Shown here piece by piece: positions 25,604 to 33,098 of a stretch of DNA of 64,000 bases. The notes under the pieces are model-generated. The model saw only the letters and a list, made by a program, of their open reading frames with translations. It was not told the origin of the DNA and did no database searches. Every line of letters starts with the position of its first letter. The first letter of the stretch is position 1. The stretch lies in NCBI RefSeq assembly GCF_038452265.1, contig NZ_CP151842.1:806001-870000 (forward strand), written 5' to 3'. Origin of the DNA: Vibrio diazotrophicus. GTDB lineage: Bacteria; Pseudomonadota; Gammaproteobacteria; Enterobacterales; Vibrionaceae. The position numbers and the translations under genes were made by a program.

Positions 25604-25632
25604 AATATAGATTTTCTCTGGCTGGTTAGCAA
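25604..25632 (-). promoter_or_regulatory. gcvB promoter
   Basis: On the minus strand TTGCTA (25627-25632) and TATATT (25604-25609) are separated by 17 bases, placing the start near 25597. A CTAAT motif, the GcvA contact sequence, lies upstream at 25665-25669. Confidence 0.7.
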
Positions 25633-25700
25633 TGGACAATTTATAATGTTTCAGATAAAAAAAACTAATGAATATTTGGAACAATACATAGGATTGAACC

Positions 25701-26609
25701 ATGTCCAGACGATTACCTCCATTGAACTCACTGAAAGTGTTCGAAGCCGCCGCTCGCCATTTGAGTTTTACTCGTGCAGCAGAAGAACTTTTTGTGACTC
25801 AAGCCGCTGTTAGTCATCAAATTAAGGCTCTTGAAGAGTTTCTAGGATTAAAGCTATTTCGTCGTCGTAATCGCTCTTTATTGCTTACCGAAGAGGGACA
25901 AGCGTACTTTCTGGACATCAAAGATATCTTTGGTTCATTGGCTGAAGCGACCGATAAGTTATTGGAACGTAGTGAAAAAGGTGCGTTGACCATCAGTCTT
26001 CCACCGAGCTTTGCCATTCAGTGGTTAGTGCCTCGGCTTGCCGACTTTAACCAACAGCAACCGGATATTGATGTGCGTATTAAAGCGGTCGATATGGAAG
26101 AAGGCTCGTTGACGGATGATGTGGATGTCGCTATCTATTATGGGCGAGGTCACTGGCCTGGTTTACGTGCTGATAAGCTCTATCAAGAGTTTTTGATTCC
26201 TCTTTGTTCGCCTTCTTTGTTACTGGGTCAGAAGCCACTGAACTCATTAAGCGATCTTCCTCTACACACTTTGTTACACGATACTTCACGTCGCGATTGG
26301 AAACAGTTCGCTAAAGAGAACCATATCGATGGGGTAAACGTGAATCACGGACCAATCTTTAGTCACTCAACCATGGTGCTACAAGCGGCTGTTCACGGGC
26401 AAGGTATTGCATTGGGGAACAACGTATTGGCACAACCAGAAATCGACGCAGGCCGCCTTGTAGCGCCGTTTGATGAAGTACTAATGACTAAGAACGCCTT
26501 CTATGTGGTTTGTCATGAGAAGCAAGCGGATATGGGGCGTATTGCGACATTCCGCGACTGGATGCTGAAGAAAGCACGTAGCGAGCAAGAGGTCATATTA
26601 GATGAATAA
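25701..26609 (+). CDS. gcvA: Glycine cleavage system regulator GcvA (LysR family)
   Basis: The 302-residue protein is very close to E. coli GcvA, including the entire helix-turn-helix (LSFTRAAEELFVTQAAVSHQIKALEEFLGLKLFRRRNRSLLLTEEG) seen here at residues 20-65. GcvA activates gcvTHP and gcvB when glycine is present and represses gcvTHP with purines through GcvR. Effector-domain features DDVDVAIYYGRGHWPGLRAD are kept. It lies divergent from gcvB and upstream of a hydrolase gene that overlaps its end. The start ATG follows AGGATTG. Confidence 0.96.
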   Translation: MSRRLPPLNSLKVFEAAARHLSFTRAAEELFVTQAAVSHQIKALEEFLGLKLFRRRNRSLLLTEEGQAYFLDIKDIFGSLAEATDKLLERSEKGALTISLPPSFAIQWLVPRLADFNQQQPDIDVRIKAVDMEEGSLTDDVDVAIYYGRGHWPGLRADKLYQEFLIPLCSPSLLLGQKPLNSLSDLPLHTLLHDTSRRDWKQFAKENHIDGVNVNHGPIFSHSTMVLQAAVHGQGIALGNNVLAQPEIDAGRLVAPFDEVLMTKNAFYVVCHEKQADMGRIATFRDWMLKKARSEQEVILDE

Positions 26610-27225
26610 CGTAAGAATAGAGGGGGAGGAGAACTCCCCTCTGTTTATTTTTGCCCATGGTGCTGGTGCAGATATGGAGCACGAGTTTATGTCGCAAGTG
26701 GCAACAGGACTCGCAAGTAAAGGCATTCGTGTCGTACGTTTTAATTTTCCTTATATGGTAAAACGAGCGGAAGACGGTAAACGTCGACCGCCGGACCGCG
26801 CGCCGAAACTTCTGGAAGCATTCGAACAAGTCATTGCCGAGCATGCGTCTCAACCGGTTGTTATCGGTGGTAAATCTATGGGCGGAAGAATGGCTTCGAT
26901 GCTAAGCGATAACCCTATGGTCAAAGGTATTGCTTGTTTGGGTTTTCCTTTCCATCCGCCGGGTAAAGTTGAAAAGTATAAGGGAGAACATTTGGCTTCA
27001 TTGGAAAAACCGTGTCTGATTTTGCAAGGTGAGCGCGATACCTTTGGTAGCAGAGAAGAGTGTTCAAGCTTCCAGTTTAGTAGCCAAGTAAAGATTGAAT
27101 ATATTCCCGATGGCGACCACAGCTTCAAACCTCGCAAGTCATCCGGTCATACTGAAGTCAGTAATATCGCTCTTGCCGTGGAACATTTAACTCAATTTAT
27201 TCTGGAACTGAACAATGAAAAGTAA
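26602..27225 (+). CDS. Alpha/beta-fold hydrolase, KANL3/Tex30-like
   Basis: This 207-residue alpha/beta hydrolase has the oxyanion-hole segment FAHGAGADMEHEFM, the nucleophile elbow GGKSMGGRMAS, the acid loop LQGERDTFG and the catalytic His in IPDGDHSFKPRKSSG. The family is related to the Tex30/KANL3 group and to dienelactone-hydrolase-like proteins. The substrate is unknown; a small esterase is likely. It overlaps gcvA by eight bases and ygdD by eleven, so it is in the gcvA-ygdD-rlmM transcription unit. Confidence 0.85.
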   Translation: MNNVRIEGEENSPLFIFAHGAGADMEHEFMSQVATGLASKGIRVVRFNFPYMVKRAEDGKRRPPDRAPKLLEAFEQVIAEHASQPVVIGGKSMGGRMASMLSDNPMVKGIACLGFPFHPPGKVEKYKGEHLASLEKPCLILQGERDTFGSREECSSFQFSSQVKIEYIPDGDHSFKPRKSSGHTEVSNIALAVEHLTQFILELNNEK

Positions 27226-27613
27226 GTATTTGCTCACCTTAGGTGGTTTGTTTTCTGGTATCGCCGTTGCGTTGGGAGCATTCGCTGCTCACGGGTTAAA
27301 GGCGTATGTCACGCCGTATCAGATAGACGTGTTCCAAACAGGGGTTCAGTATCAGTTCATCCATGCGGCAGCTTTGATTGCTTGTGGTATTTTGTTGGTT
27401 TTGTCTCGCAGTGAAAAAGCGCAAAAATATTTTAGCCGCGCGGCGATTTGCTTTATCATCGGCATCTTTTGTTTTAGTGGCAGCTTATATGCGCTAGCCC
27501 TAACAGGAATAAAGTGGTTTGGACCAATTACTCCAATGGGTGGTCTACTCTTTATGATTGGCTGGGCGATGTTTGTTCTGGCTGCCATAAATTTTGATGA
27601 GGTGAAACAGTGA
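27215..27613 (+). CDS. ygdD: YgdD family (DUF423) membrane protein
   Basis: The 132-residue protein has four hydrophobic helices and the DUF423 signature GIAVALGAFAAHGLK near its N-terminus plus WFGPITPMGGLLFMIGWAM near the end. Its function is unknown; it is an inner-membrane protein. gcvA, ygdD and rlmM are neighbours in E. coli too. The start overlaps the preceding hydrolase gene, and its stop overlaps the rlmM GTG. Confidence 0.92.
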   Translation: MKSKYLLTLGGLFSGIAVALGAFAAHGLKAYVTPYQIDVFQTGVQYQFIHAAALIACGILLVLSRSEKAQKYFSRAAICFIIGIFCFSGSLYALALTGIKWFGPITPMGGLLFMIGWAMFVLAAINFDEVKQ

Positions 27614-28701
27614 AACAAGTGATGCTCTATTGTCGTGCGGGCTTTGAAAAAGAGTGCGCAGGCGAGATCCAAGATAAAGCAACCCAACTTGAGGTTTTTG
27701 GTTTCCCTCGTGTCGTTAACAACTCAGGCTTTGTTTTGTTTGAGTGCTACCAAGACGGCGATGCAGACAAACTGATAAAGAATATCGATTTTCAGGCGCT
27801 GATATTCTCTCGCCAGATGTTTGCTGTGGCGGCTGAGTTTACTGCTTTACCAACAGAAGACCGTATTTCGCCGATTTTATCTGAACTTGCTGACATCGAA
27901 GCATTTCCAATGTGCGGCGATGTTCGTGTTGAAACACCAGATACTAATGAAGCGAAAGAACTGCTGAAATTCTGTCGTAAGTTCACTGTGCCACTGCGCC
28001 AAGCGTTGCGTGGTAAAGGTATCCTGACTGCAAAAGACAACGCCAAACGACCTGTTCTGCATGTGTGTTTTGTTAAGTCTGGTCATTGTTTCGTCGGTTA
28101 CTCATACAGCCAGAACAATTCTAAGTTCTTTATGGGCATCCCGCGTTTGAAATTCCCAGCGGAGGCGCCAAGTCGTTCAACACTAAAGTTGGAAGAAGCA
28201 TTCCATGTATTTATTCCACGTGAAGAGTGGGATGACCGTTTAGCGTCGGGCATGTGGGCGGTTGATTTGGGCGCGTGCCCCGGCGGCTGGACTTATCAAC
28301 TCGTTAAACGTTCAATGTTCGTACATGCTATCGATAACGGTATGATGGCAGACAGTTTGATGGAAACCGGTCAGGTAAAACATCATATGGTTGATGGTTT
28401 CAAATTTGAGCCGCCACGTAAAAACGTGACTTGGTTGGTTTGCGACATGATTGAAAAGCCTTCTCGTGTGGCACAGTTGATGGGCGAGTGGATCATTAGC
28501 GGTTGGGCGAAAGAAGCGATCTTTAACCTTAAACTGCCAATGAAAGGTCGTTACGATGAAGTGCTGCAAGATATTGAGAACTTAAAGATTTTCCTAAAAG
28601 ATCATAATGTTAAGTTCAAGCTTCAGGCGAAACATCTTTATCATGACCGTGAAGAAATTACCGTGCATGTACAAACGTTAAAAACGATCTCTCCACACTA
28701 A
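27610..28701 (+). CDS. rlmM: 23S rRNA (cytidine2498-2'-O)-methyltransferase RlmM
   Basis: RlmM 2'-O-methylates C2498 of 23S rRNA from S-adenosylmethionine. The 363-residue protein has an N-terminal THUMP-like domain and a Rossmann domain with the cofactor loop WAVDLGACPGGWTYQL and the RrmJ-type catalytic Lys/Asp residues (VTWLVCDMIEKPSRV, FNLKLPMKGRYDE). It starts with GTG overlapping the ygdD stop (GTGA). The C-terminal segment FKLQAKHLYHDREEITVHV is typical of the family. Confidence 0.96.
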   Translation: MKQVMLYCRAGFEKECAGEIQDKATQLEVFGFPRVVNNSGFVLFECYQDGDADKLIKNIDFQALIFSRQMFAVAAEFTALPTEDRISPILSELADIEAFPMCGDVRVETPDTNEAKELLKFCRKFTVPLRQALRGKGILTAKDNAKRPVLHVCFVKSGHCFVGYSYSQNNSKFFMGIPRLKFPAEAPSRSTLKLEEAFHVFIPREEWDDRLASGMWAVDLGACPGGWTYQLVKRSMFVHAIDNGMMADSLMETGQVKHHMVDGFKFEPPRKNVTWLVCDMIEKPSRVAQLMGEWIISGWAKEAIFNLKLPMKGRYDEVLQDIENLKIFLKDHNVKFKLQAKHLYHDREEITVHVQTLKTISPH

Positions 28702-28791
28702 TCCTCGTTTTAATTGAAGCTGTAAGGGCTGCGTTCATTAACCTGACTTGTACTTGCAGTTTCAATTGGTTAGAAGATAGCCATATATACA

Positions 28792-28818
28792 AAAAAACGC
28801 GCCTTAAGCGCGTTTTTT
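28792..28818. terminator. Bidirectional terminator, rlmM / xni
   Basis: The stem AAAAAACGCGC/GCGCGTTTTTT lies between the convergent genes. Confidence 0.92.
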
Positions 28819-28831
28819 GTGTATGTGCTAG

Positions 28832-29602
28832 TCACTCTTTGTTAAAGCGAATGTCTTGAAGATTAAAGCCAAGTTCAATGTCGGTCTTCAGCGTGGAGAT
28901 TTGCTTACAAATACGCGCCATTTCAATATGTTCGTCGAGCTTCTTGCGGTATTTGGGGGCAAGTTCCGAACTCGCAAAGGCTTCCTCAATGCTAGCAAAC
29001 TGAGTCAGGATCTCTTTGGCAGCTTTAGGGCCTATTCCAGCAACACCGGGAACTTGGCTGGAGCTGATGCCCGTTAATCCCCAGTAATCCGCAAGCTGTG
29101 AAGGCTTAACCCCAAATTCCTTTTCAATAAAAGGTGCATCCAACCAGCGGTGCTGGAAATAATCTCTGATTTGCAATGTGGGAGAGAGCAGTTGGCAATA
29201 GCCTTTATCAGTGGAAATGATAGTGACTTTTTCATTGTGGCTTGCCACTTTACACGCCAGCGTTGCCACCAAATCATCCGCTTCATCGCCTTCAGAAAGC
29301 AGTGAATCAATACCTAACTCCCACCAAGCTTGCTGAATACGATCTAATCCTTGCTGTAAGGGCTCAGGCATTGGCTTACGGCCTTCTTTATAAGACGGCA
29401 ATAGCTCTGCTCGCCATCCTCTGTCCTGCAGGTGGTGATCAAACACAGCAATAATATGTGTCGGTTCAGATTCGCTGATTATACGTGCGAGTGTTCGAGA
29501 GGTCGTGTTTATGGTTCGCTCGATATCATTAGGATCAGGTTGCGCTGAGTGAACGCGGCGAATGAGGTTAAGAGCATCAATAATGACAAGATGAATAGAC
29601 AT
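28832..29602 (-). CDS. xni: Flap endonuclease Xni (ExoIX)
   Basis: Xni is a small paralogue of the DNA polymerase I 5' nuclease domain and cleaves flaps. The 256-residue protein keeps the metal-binding acids LVIIDALNLIRR, SEGDEADDLVATLA and ISTDKGYCQLL and the helix-hairpin-helix segment ISSSQVPGVAGIGPKAAKEIL. ATG 29602 gives the family start MSIHLVIIDALNLIRR; a GTG at 29608 is the alternative. In E. coli xni also neighbours the syd/queF/ppnN group. It is a single gene here. Confidence 0.93.
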   Translation of the reverse strand: MSIHLVIIDALNLIRRVHSAQPDPNDIERTINTTSRTLARIISESEPTHIIAVFDHHLQDRGWRAELLPSYKEGRKPMPEPLQQGLDRIQQAWWELGIDSLLSEGDEADDLVATLACKVASHNEKVTIISTDKGYCQLLSPTLQIRDYFQHRWLDAPFIEKEFGVKPSQLADYWGLTGISSSQVPGVAGIGPKAAKEILTQFASIEEAFASSELAPKYRKKLDEHIEMARICKQISTLKTDIELGFNLQDIRFNKE

Positions 29603-29608
29603 AAACAC

Positions 29609-29637
29609 AAAAAAATAAGGAGCGATAGCCCCTTATT
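29609..29637 (-). terminator. ppnN terminator
   Basis: On the minus strand, stem AATAAGG/CCTTATT with a ten-base loop is followed by seven T, just before the xni start. Confidence 0.8.
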
Positions 29638-29689
29638 CTAATGAAATTCAATGAGATTACTACCGTAGCTCGTCTTTCATACTCACAGA

Positions 29690-31048
29690 CTAACTTTCTA
29701 TACGATAACAAGGTACATAAGCACTTCCTCCCGGAAGCTTCATACGATGTTGCTCGACAAAGTCTTTTAGCAGCTTATCCATCTTCTTCATCAACTTCGG
29801 ATCACCATGAAGTCTGAAAGGCCCATGACGTTCGATTTCACGAATACCTTCCGCTTTCACGTTACCCGCAACGATACCGGAGAACGCTTGGCGTAAATTC
29901 GCAGCCAGAACTTCTGGACGTTGGTTAAGGTGCAAATCTAAGTTAGCCATGTTTTCATGAGTCGGTTCAAACGGAAGCTGGAACTCAGGCTCAATTTTCA
30001 AAGACCAGTTAAAGCTATACGCGTCTTCGTTGTCTTTACGTTGTTGACGAATTTTAGGCATGGCATTTTTCATGATGCGCGCGGCTTCCGCTGGGTCATC
30101 AACCACTATGGTGTAGTGTTTCTGGGCTTCTGGGCCCAACGTTTCACCAATAAATTCATCAATTGAACGGAAATACTCTTCGCTCTCTTTCGGGCCAGTT
30201 AAGACGATTGGCATCGGCTGAGTTGCGTTGTCCGGATGCATCATAATACCCAGTAAATAAAGCAGTTCTTCAGCTGTACCCGGCCCGCCCGGGAAGATAA
30301 TAATACCGTGAGCCATTCGAACAAATGCTTCTAAGCGTTTTTCGATATCCGGCATGATGATCAGTTCATTCACGATTGGGTTTGGCGGCTCTGCAGCGAT
30401 AATTGAAGGTTCAGTTAAACCAATATAGCGTTTATCCGCATAGCGTTGTTTAGCGTGACCAATCGCCGCGCCCTTCATTGGACCTTCCATCGCCCCCGGA
30501 CCACATCCGGTACAGATATTTAGCTCACGTAGTCCCAGCTCATTACCTACTTCACGGGTGTATTGATATTCGACAGGGTTGATTGAGTGACCACCCCAGC
30601 ACACCACTAAGTTTGGAGCCGTACCCGGAATAAGCGCTCCGGCGTTACGTAAAATACCAAACACTAAGTTCGTAATGTGTGTTGAGTTGGTGAGATTGAG
30701 CTTCTGTCCTTCCGCGATGTGCATATTGACGTAAACAATATCACGCAGCACTGAGAACAGATGTTCCTGAATCCCTTTGATAATGTGGCCATCAACAAAC
30801 GCGTGTTCTGGCGGATTGGTGAGTTCCAGTTTTACGCCACGTTCACGGCGCATTACCGTGATATCAAAATTCGTGTATTTATCTAACAGTTCTTTTGAGT
30901 TATCGGTATGGCTTCCAGAGTTCAGTACCGCTAGGCTACAGTTGCGGTACAGCTGGTAAAGATCACTGGATGCAGTTTTTTTTAATCGTTCTACTTCCAG
31001 TTGTGAGAGTAAATCCATACTCCCCGCCGGGCTGACTTGAGTGATCAT
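29690..31048 (-). CDS. ppnN: Pyrimidine/purine nucleotide 5'-monophosphate nucleosidase PpnN
   Basis: PpnN cleaves nucleoside monophosphates to base and ribose 5-phosphate and is controlled by (p)ppGpp in E. coli. The 452-residue protein has the LOG-type motif PGGPGTAEELLYLLGIMMHP and the CTGCGPGAMEGPMKGAAIGHA segment in the Rossmann-like core, plus N- and C-terminal family domains (YgdH type). The length matches E. coli (454). The start ATG gives MITQVSPAGSMDLLSQLEVERL. It is preceded by a ~380-base gap containing a palindromic element. Confidence 0.95.
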   Translation of the reverse strand: MITQVSPAGSMDLLSQLEVERLKKTASSDLYQLYRNCSLAVLNSGSHTDNSKELLDKYTNFDITVMRRERGVKLELTNPPEHAFVDGHIIKGIQEHLFSVLRDIVYVNMHIAEGQKLNLTNSTHITNLVFGILRNAGALIPGTAPNLVVCWGGHSINPVEYQYTREVGNELGLRELNICTGCGPGAMEGPMKGAAIGHAKQRYADKRYIGLTEPSIIAAEPPNPIVNELIIMPDIEKRLEAFVRMAHGIIIFPGGPGTAEELLYLLGIMMHPDNATQPMPIVLTGPKESEEYFRSIDEFIGETLGPEAQKHYTIVVDDPAEAARIMKNAMPKIRQQRKDNEDAYSFNWSLKIEPEFQLPFEPTHENMANLDLHLNQRPEVLAANLRQAFSGIVAGNVKAEGIREIERHGPFRLHGDPKLMKKMDKLLKDFVEQHRMKLPGGSAYVPCYRIES

Positions 31049-31120
31049 GAGAGCCTCCTTATTTAGAGGGAAAGAAGATCGCGAGGACCTTAATTAAACG
31101 CTAGTGGAGATAGCACATCA

Positions 31121-31258
31121 TATACCAATCAAGACGAACAGGTGTTCAGAAAGTGCGTAGGAAGATTCGAGAGCCTCATTACTAGCATGATTTTCTATGC
31201 AATGAAAAAAGGCGTAGACGCGAATAAAAAGCAGCAAATCCGTTTCTTGATGGGTATA
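31121..31258. repeat. 138-bp element with TATACC(A/C)ATCAAGA inverted ends
   Basis: TATACCAATCAAGA at the left and the complement of TATACCCATCAAGA at the right bound 138 bp with 13 of 14 end positions matching. The interior has no ORF. It lies in the ppnN upstream gap (31049-31424), the rest of which holds no gene. Terminal repeats without coding sequence suggest a MITE or a mobile palindromic unit. Confidence 0.6.
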
Positions 31259-31424
31259 TCAGTATCAATAAGCTAACTTGTTGATATTTCAAGTTTCAAT
31301 CTAGTGTGCTTTGTATAGTAAGGAGAACACGATACTCTATAAACTGTGATATGTATCGTGTAATTGAAGTGAGTTTGCTTAAAATTCGCTCAGTTTACTT
31401 TTATTTGCTGTGCCTTGCTTGCTG

Positions 31425-32990
31425 TTATTTCCAAGTGATCTGATTTGGACCAAATTTTTTCCCGTTATTCAGCGCTAAATGTAGGCGCTCAAGAACGATT
31501 TCAGGAGAATCAGAGTCTTTAAACAAGGTACTTGCTGCGCTTAAAGTGATAGTGATGTTTTTGTCACGGAACTTAAACGGCAAATGGGAAATGCTGCGCT
31601 GAATTTTTTGCACAATCTGGTAGCACTCTGAATCAGAACGCTCTGGCAGTAACAACACAAACTCTTCACCAGAAAAGCGCGCTACAGTATCAGTATCTTC
31701 AATGTTGTTCTTGATAGTGCGAGCGATAATTTTCAGTGCTTTATCACCGGCGGTATAACCAAAACTGTCATTGATCACTTTGAATTTGTCGATATCGAGC
31801 ATAACAACGCGAAGGTTGTGTTGTGCGCGAATCCAGCGACGGTATTCGAGTTCTAGACGGTCATTAAATGCAGTACGGTTGTAAACCTTGGTGAGCGGAT
31901 CTTGCAGCATGCGCTGAGCTTGATCTTCTAGGCGACGACGATAATCTTGCGTCACTTCGAAAAGCGTTTCCATTTGGTTTTTGGTGTAATCCATACGCTC
32001 AATTAACGCTTGTTCACGAGCTTCTGCCAGTGTCAGTCGTTCAGAGAGCGAAGCTAATTCGCTCATTAATGGATTTAAAGTGTTTTTAAGAGCGTTGATT
32101 TCAGTACCATCTCGAACCGCAGTTTGACTTCTTGAGACCAGAGAACTCAGTTCCCGATGCATATCTTTGCGGTGTTCGAAATAGTTATGGCTTTGTTCAA
32201 CGTTCAGGGCAGAGCTTTTTAAGCTGGTGGACAAAGATGCGTTCACCTGCTCTAAAAACTTTTCAGACGTCTTTCTTTCGTAATTCGTGCCAGCGACAAC
32301 CAGCTTCAATACTTCTAGTGTGAGTTCGAGTAAAACTTGTGTACTAACACCGATCAGCAGCTTAGCTCGAATATCACTCAGTAAATCTCCAGACTCACCT
32401 TCAAAATCAAGCTCAGTGATGAGCTGTTGTAGCTCTTCGTTTAACTTAAGAAGAATTTCTTTGTCTGCACTTTGAGTCAGCTCTTCAACGACGGCATTCG
32501 GATTTGAGGTGATGATTTTTATTGAGCGTTCATAGATAGTAAGAAGGCGTAAAGCTTGCTCTACTTTAGACAGATTCTGCCCAGTCGAAAAACTGAGAAG
32601 ATCACGAAGATCGCGTTTGATTTTAGACGGTAAACCAGGGATGCGTAGTAATACTTCACCGCTATGCTTTACCTGTTCATCTAAATGTTGGTTCTGCTTT
32701 TCGGTGTCTAACGTTTGCTTCTTCAACATGCGCTCCAATACGGCCAAGCGAGGAATTAAAATGCTGACATCTTTCTGCTGCTCAAGCGCTTCTCGTAATT
32801 CGACCAAATTTTGGTTGAGGCGACTATCCTCGCCCTTACAGGCAAGACTGAGTGATGCGACGATTCGTTTTAGGACTTTTTGCTCTAGTTTAAATTTGAG
32901 CGAGCTATCCCTGTGTGTTAAACGCGTCTGTTCCAACTGCATTTTGAGTTGGTGTAACTGAATCTGGATATCTTGCTCTAATGCGCCCAT
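31425..32990 (-). CDS. GGDEF-domain protein (probable diguanylate cyclase, SGEEF)
   Basis: The 521-residue cytoplasmic protein has ~340 residues of mostly helical, coiled-coil-rich sequence and a C-terminal GGDEF domain (about 360-521) starting DPLTKVYNRTAF. The active-site loop reads Ser440-Gly-Glu-Glu-Phe444, a serine variant of GGEEF; the substrate-binding pattern LDIDKFKVINDSFGYTAGD is intact. It would make cyclic di-GMP if active. The inhibitory I-site RxxD is absent (EDTD at that position), so product inhibition through it is unlikely. The N-terminal domain is not one I recognise. Confidence 0.9.
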   Translation of the reverse strand: MGALEQDIQIQLHQLKMQLEQTRLTHRDSSLKFKLEQKVLKRIVASLSLACKGEDSRLNQNLVELREALEQQKDVSILIPRLAVLERMLKKQTLDTEKQNQHLDEQVKHSGEVLLRIPGLPSKIKRDLRDLLSFSTGQNLSKVEQALRLLTIYERSIKIITSNPNAVVEELTQSADKEILLKLNEELQQLITELDFEGESGDLLSDIRAKLLIGVSTQVLLELTLEVLKLVVAGTNYERKTSEKFLEQVNASLSTSLKSSALNVEQSHNYFEHRKDMHRELSSLVSRSQTAVRDGTEINALKNTLNPLMSELASLSERLTLAEAREQALIERMDYTKNQMETLFEVTQDYRRRLEDQAQRMLQDPLTKVYNRTAFNDRLELEYRRWIRAQHNLRVVMLDIDKFKVINDSFGYTAGDKALKIIARTIKNNIEDTDTVARFSGEEFVLLLPERSDSECYQIVQKIQRSISHLPFKFRDKNITITLSAASTLFKDSDSPEIVLERLHLALNNGKKFGPNQITWK

Positions 32991-33098
32991 TTATAAAAAT
33001 GCTAAATATTTAGGGAGATCTAATCCTACTTACTAATCTGTCGATAATAGCAAATTTATTTGATACGTCATCGTATCTCTTTGTTAAACGGCTGGGAA

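Noticed and set aside
25505..25813. Two small frames (65 and 84 residues) upstream of gcvA
   Set aside because: They coincide with the gcvB RNA and the gcvA start region, where RNA features explain the sequence.
31425..32990. Inactive cyclase because of the SGEEF motif
   Set aside because: Serine at the first position is tolerated in some active cyclases and the substrate site is otherwise intact, so inactivity cannot be claimed.
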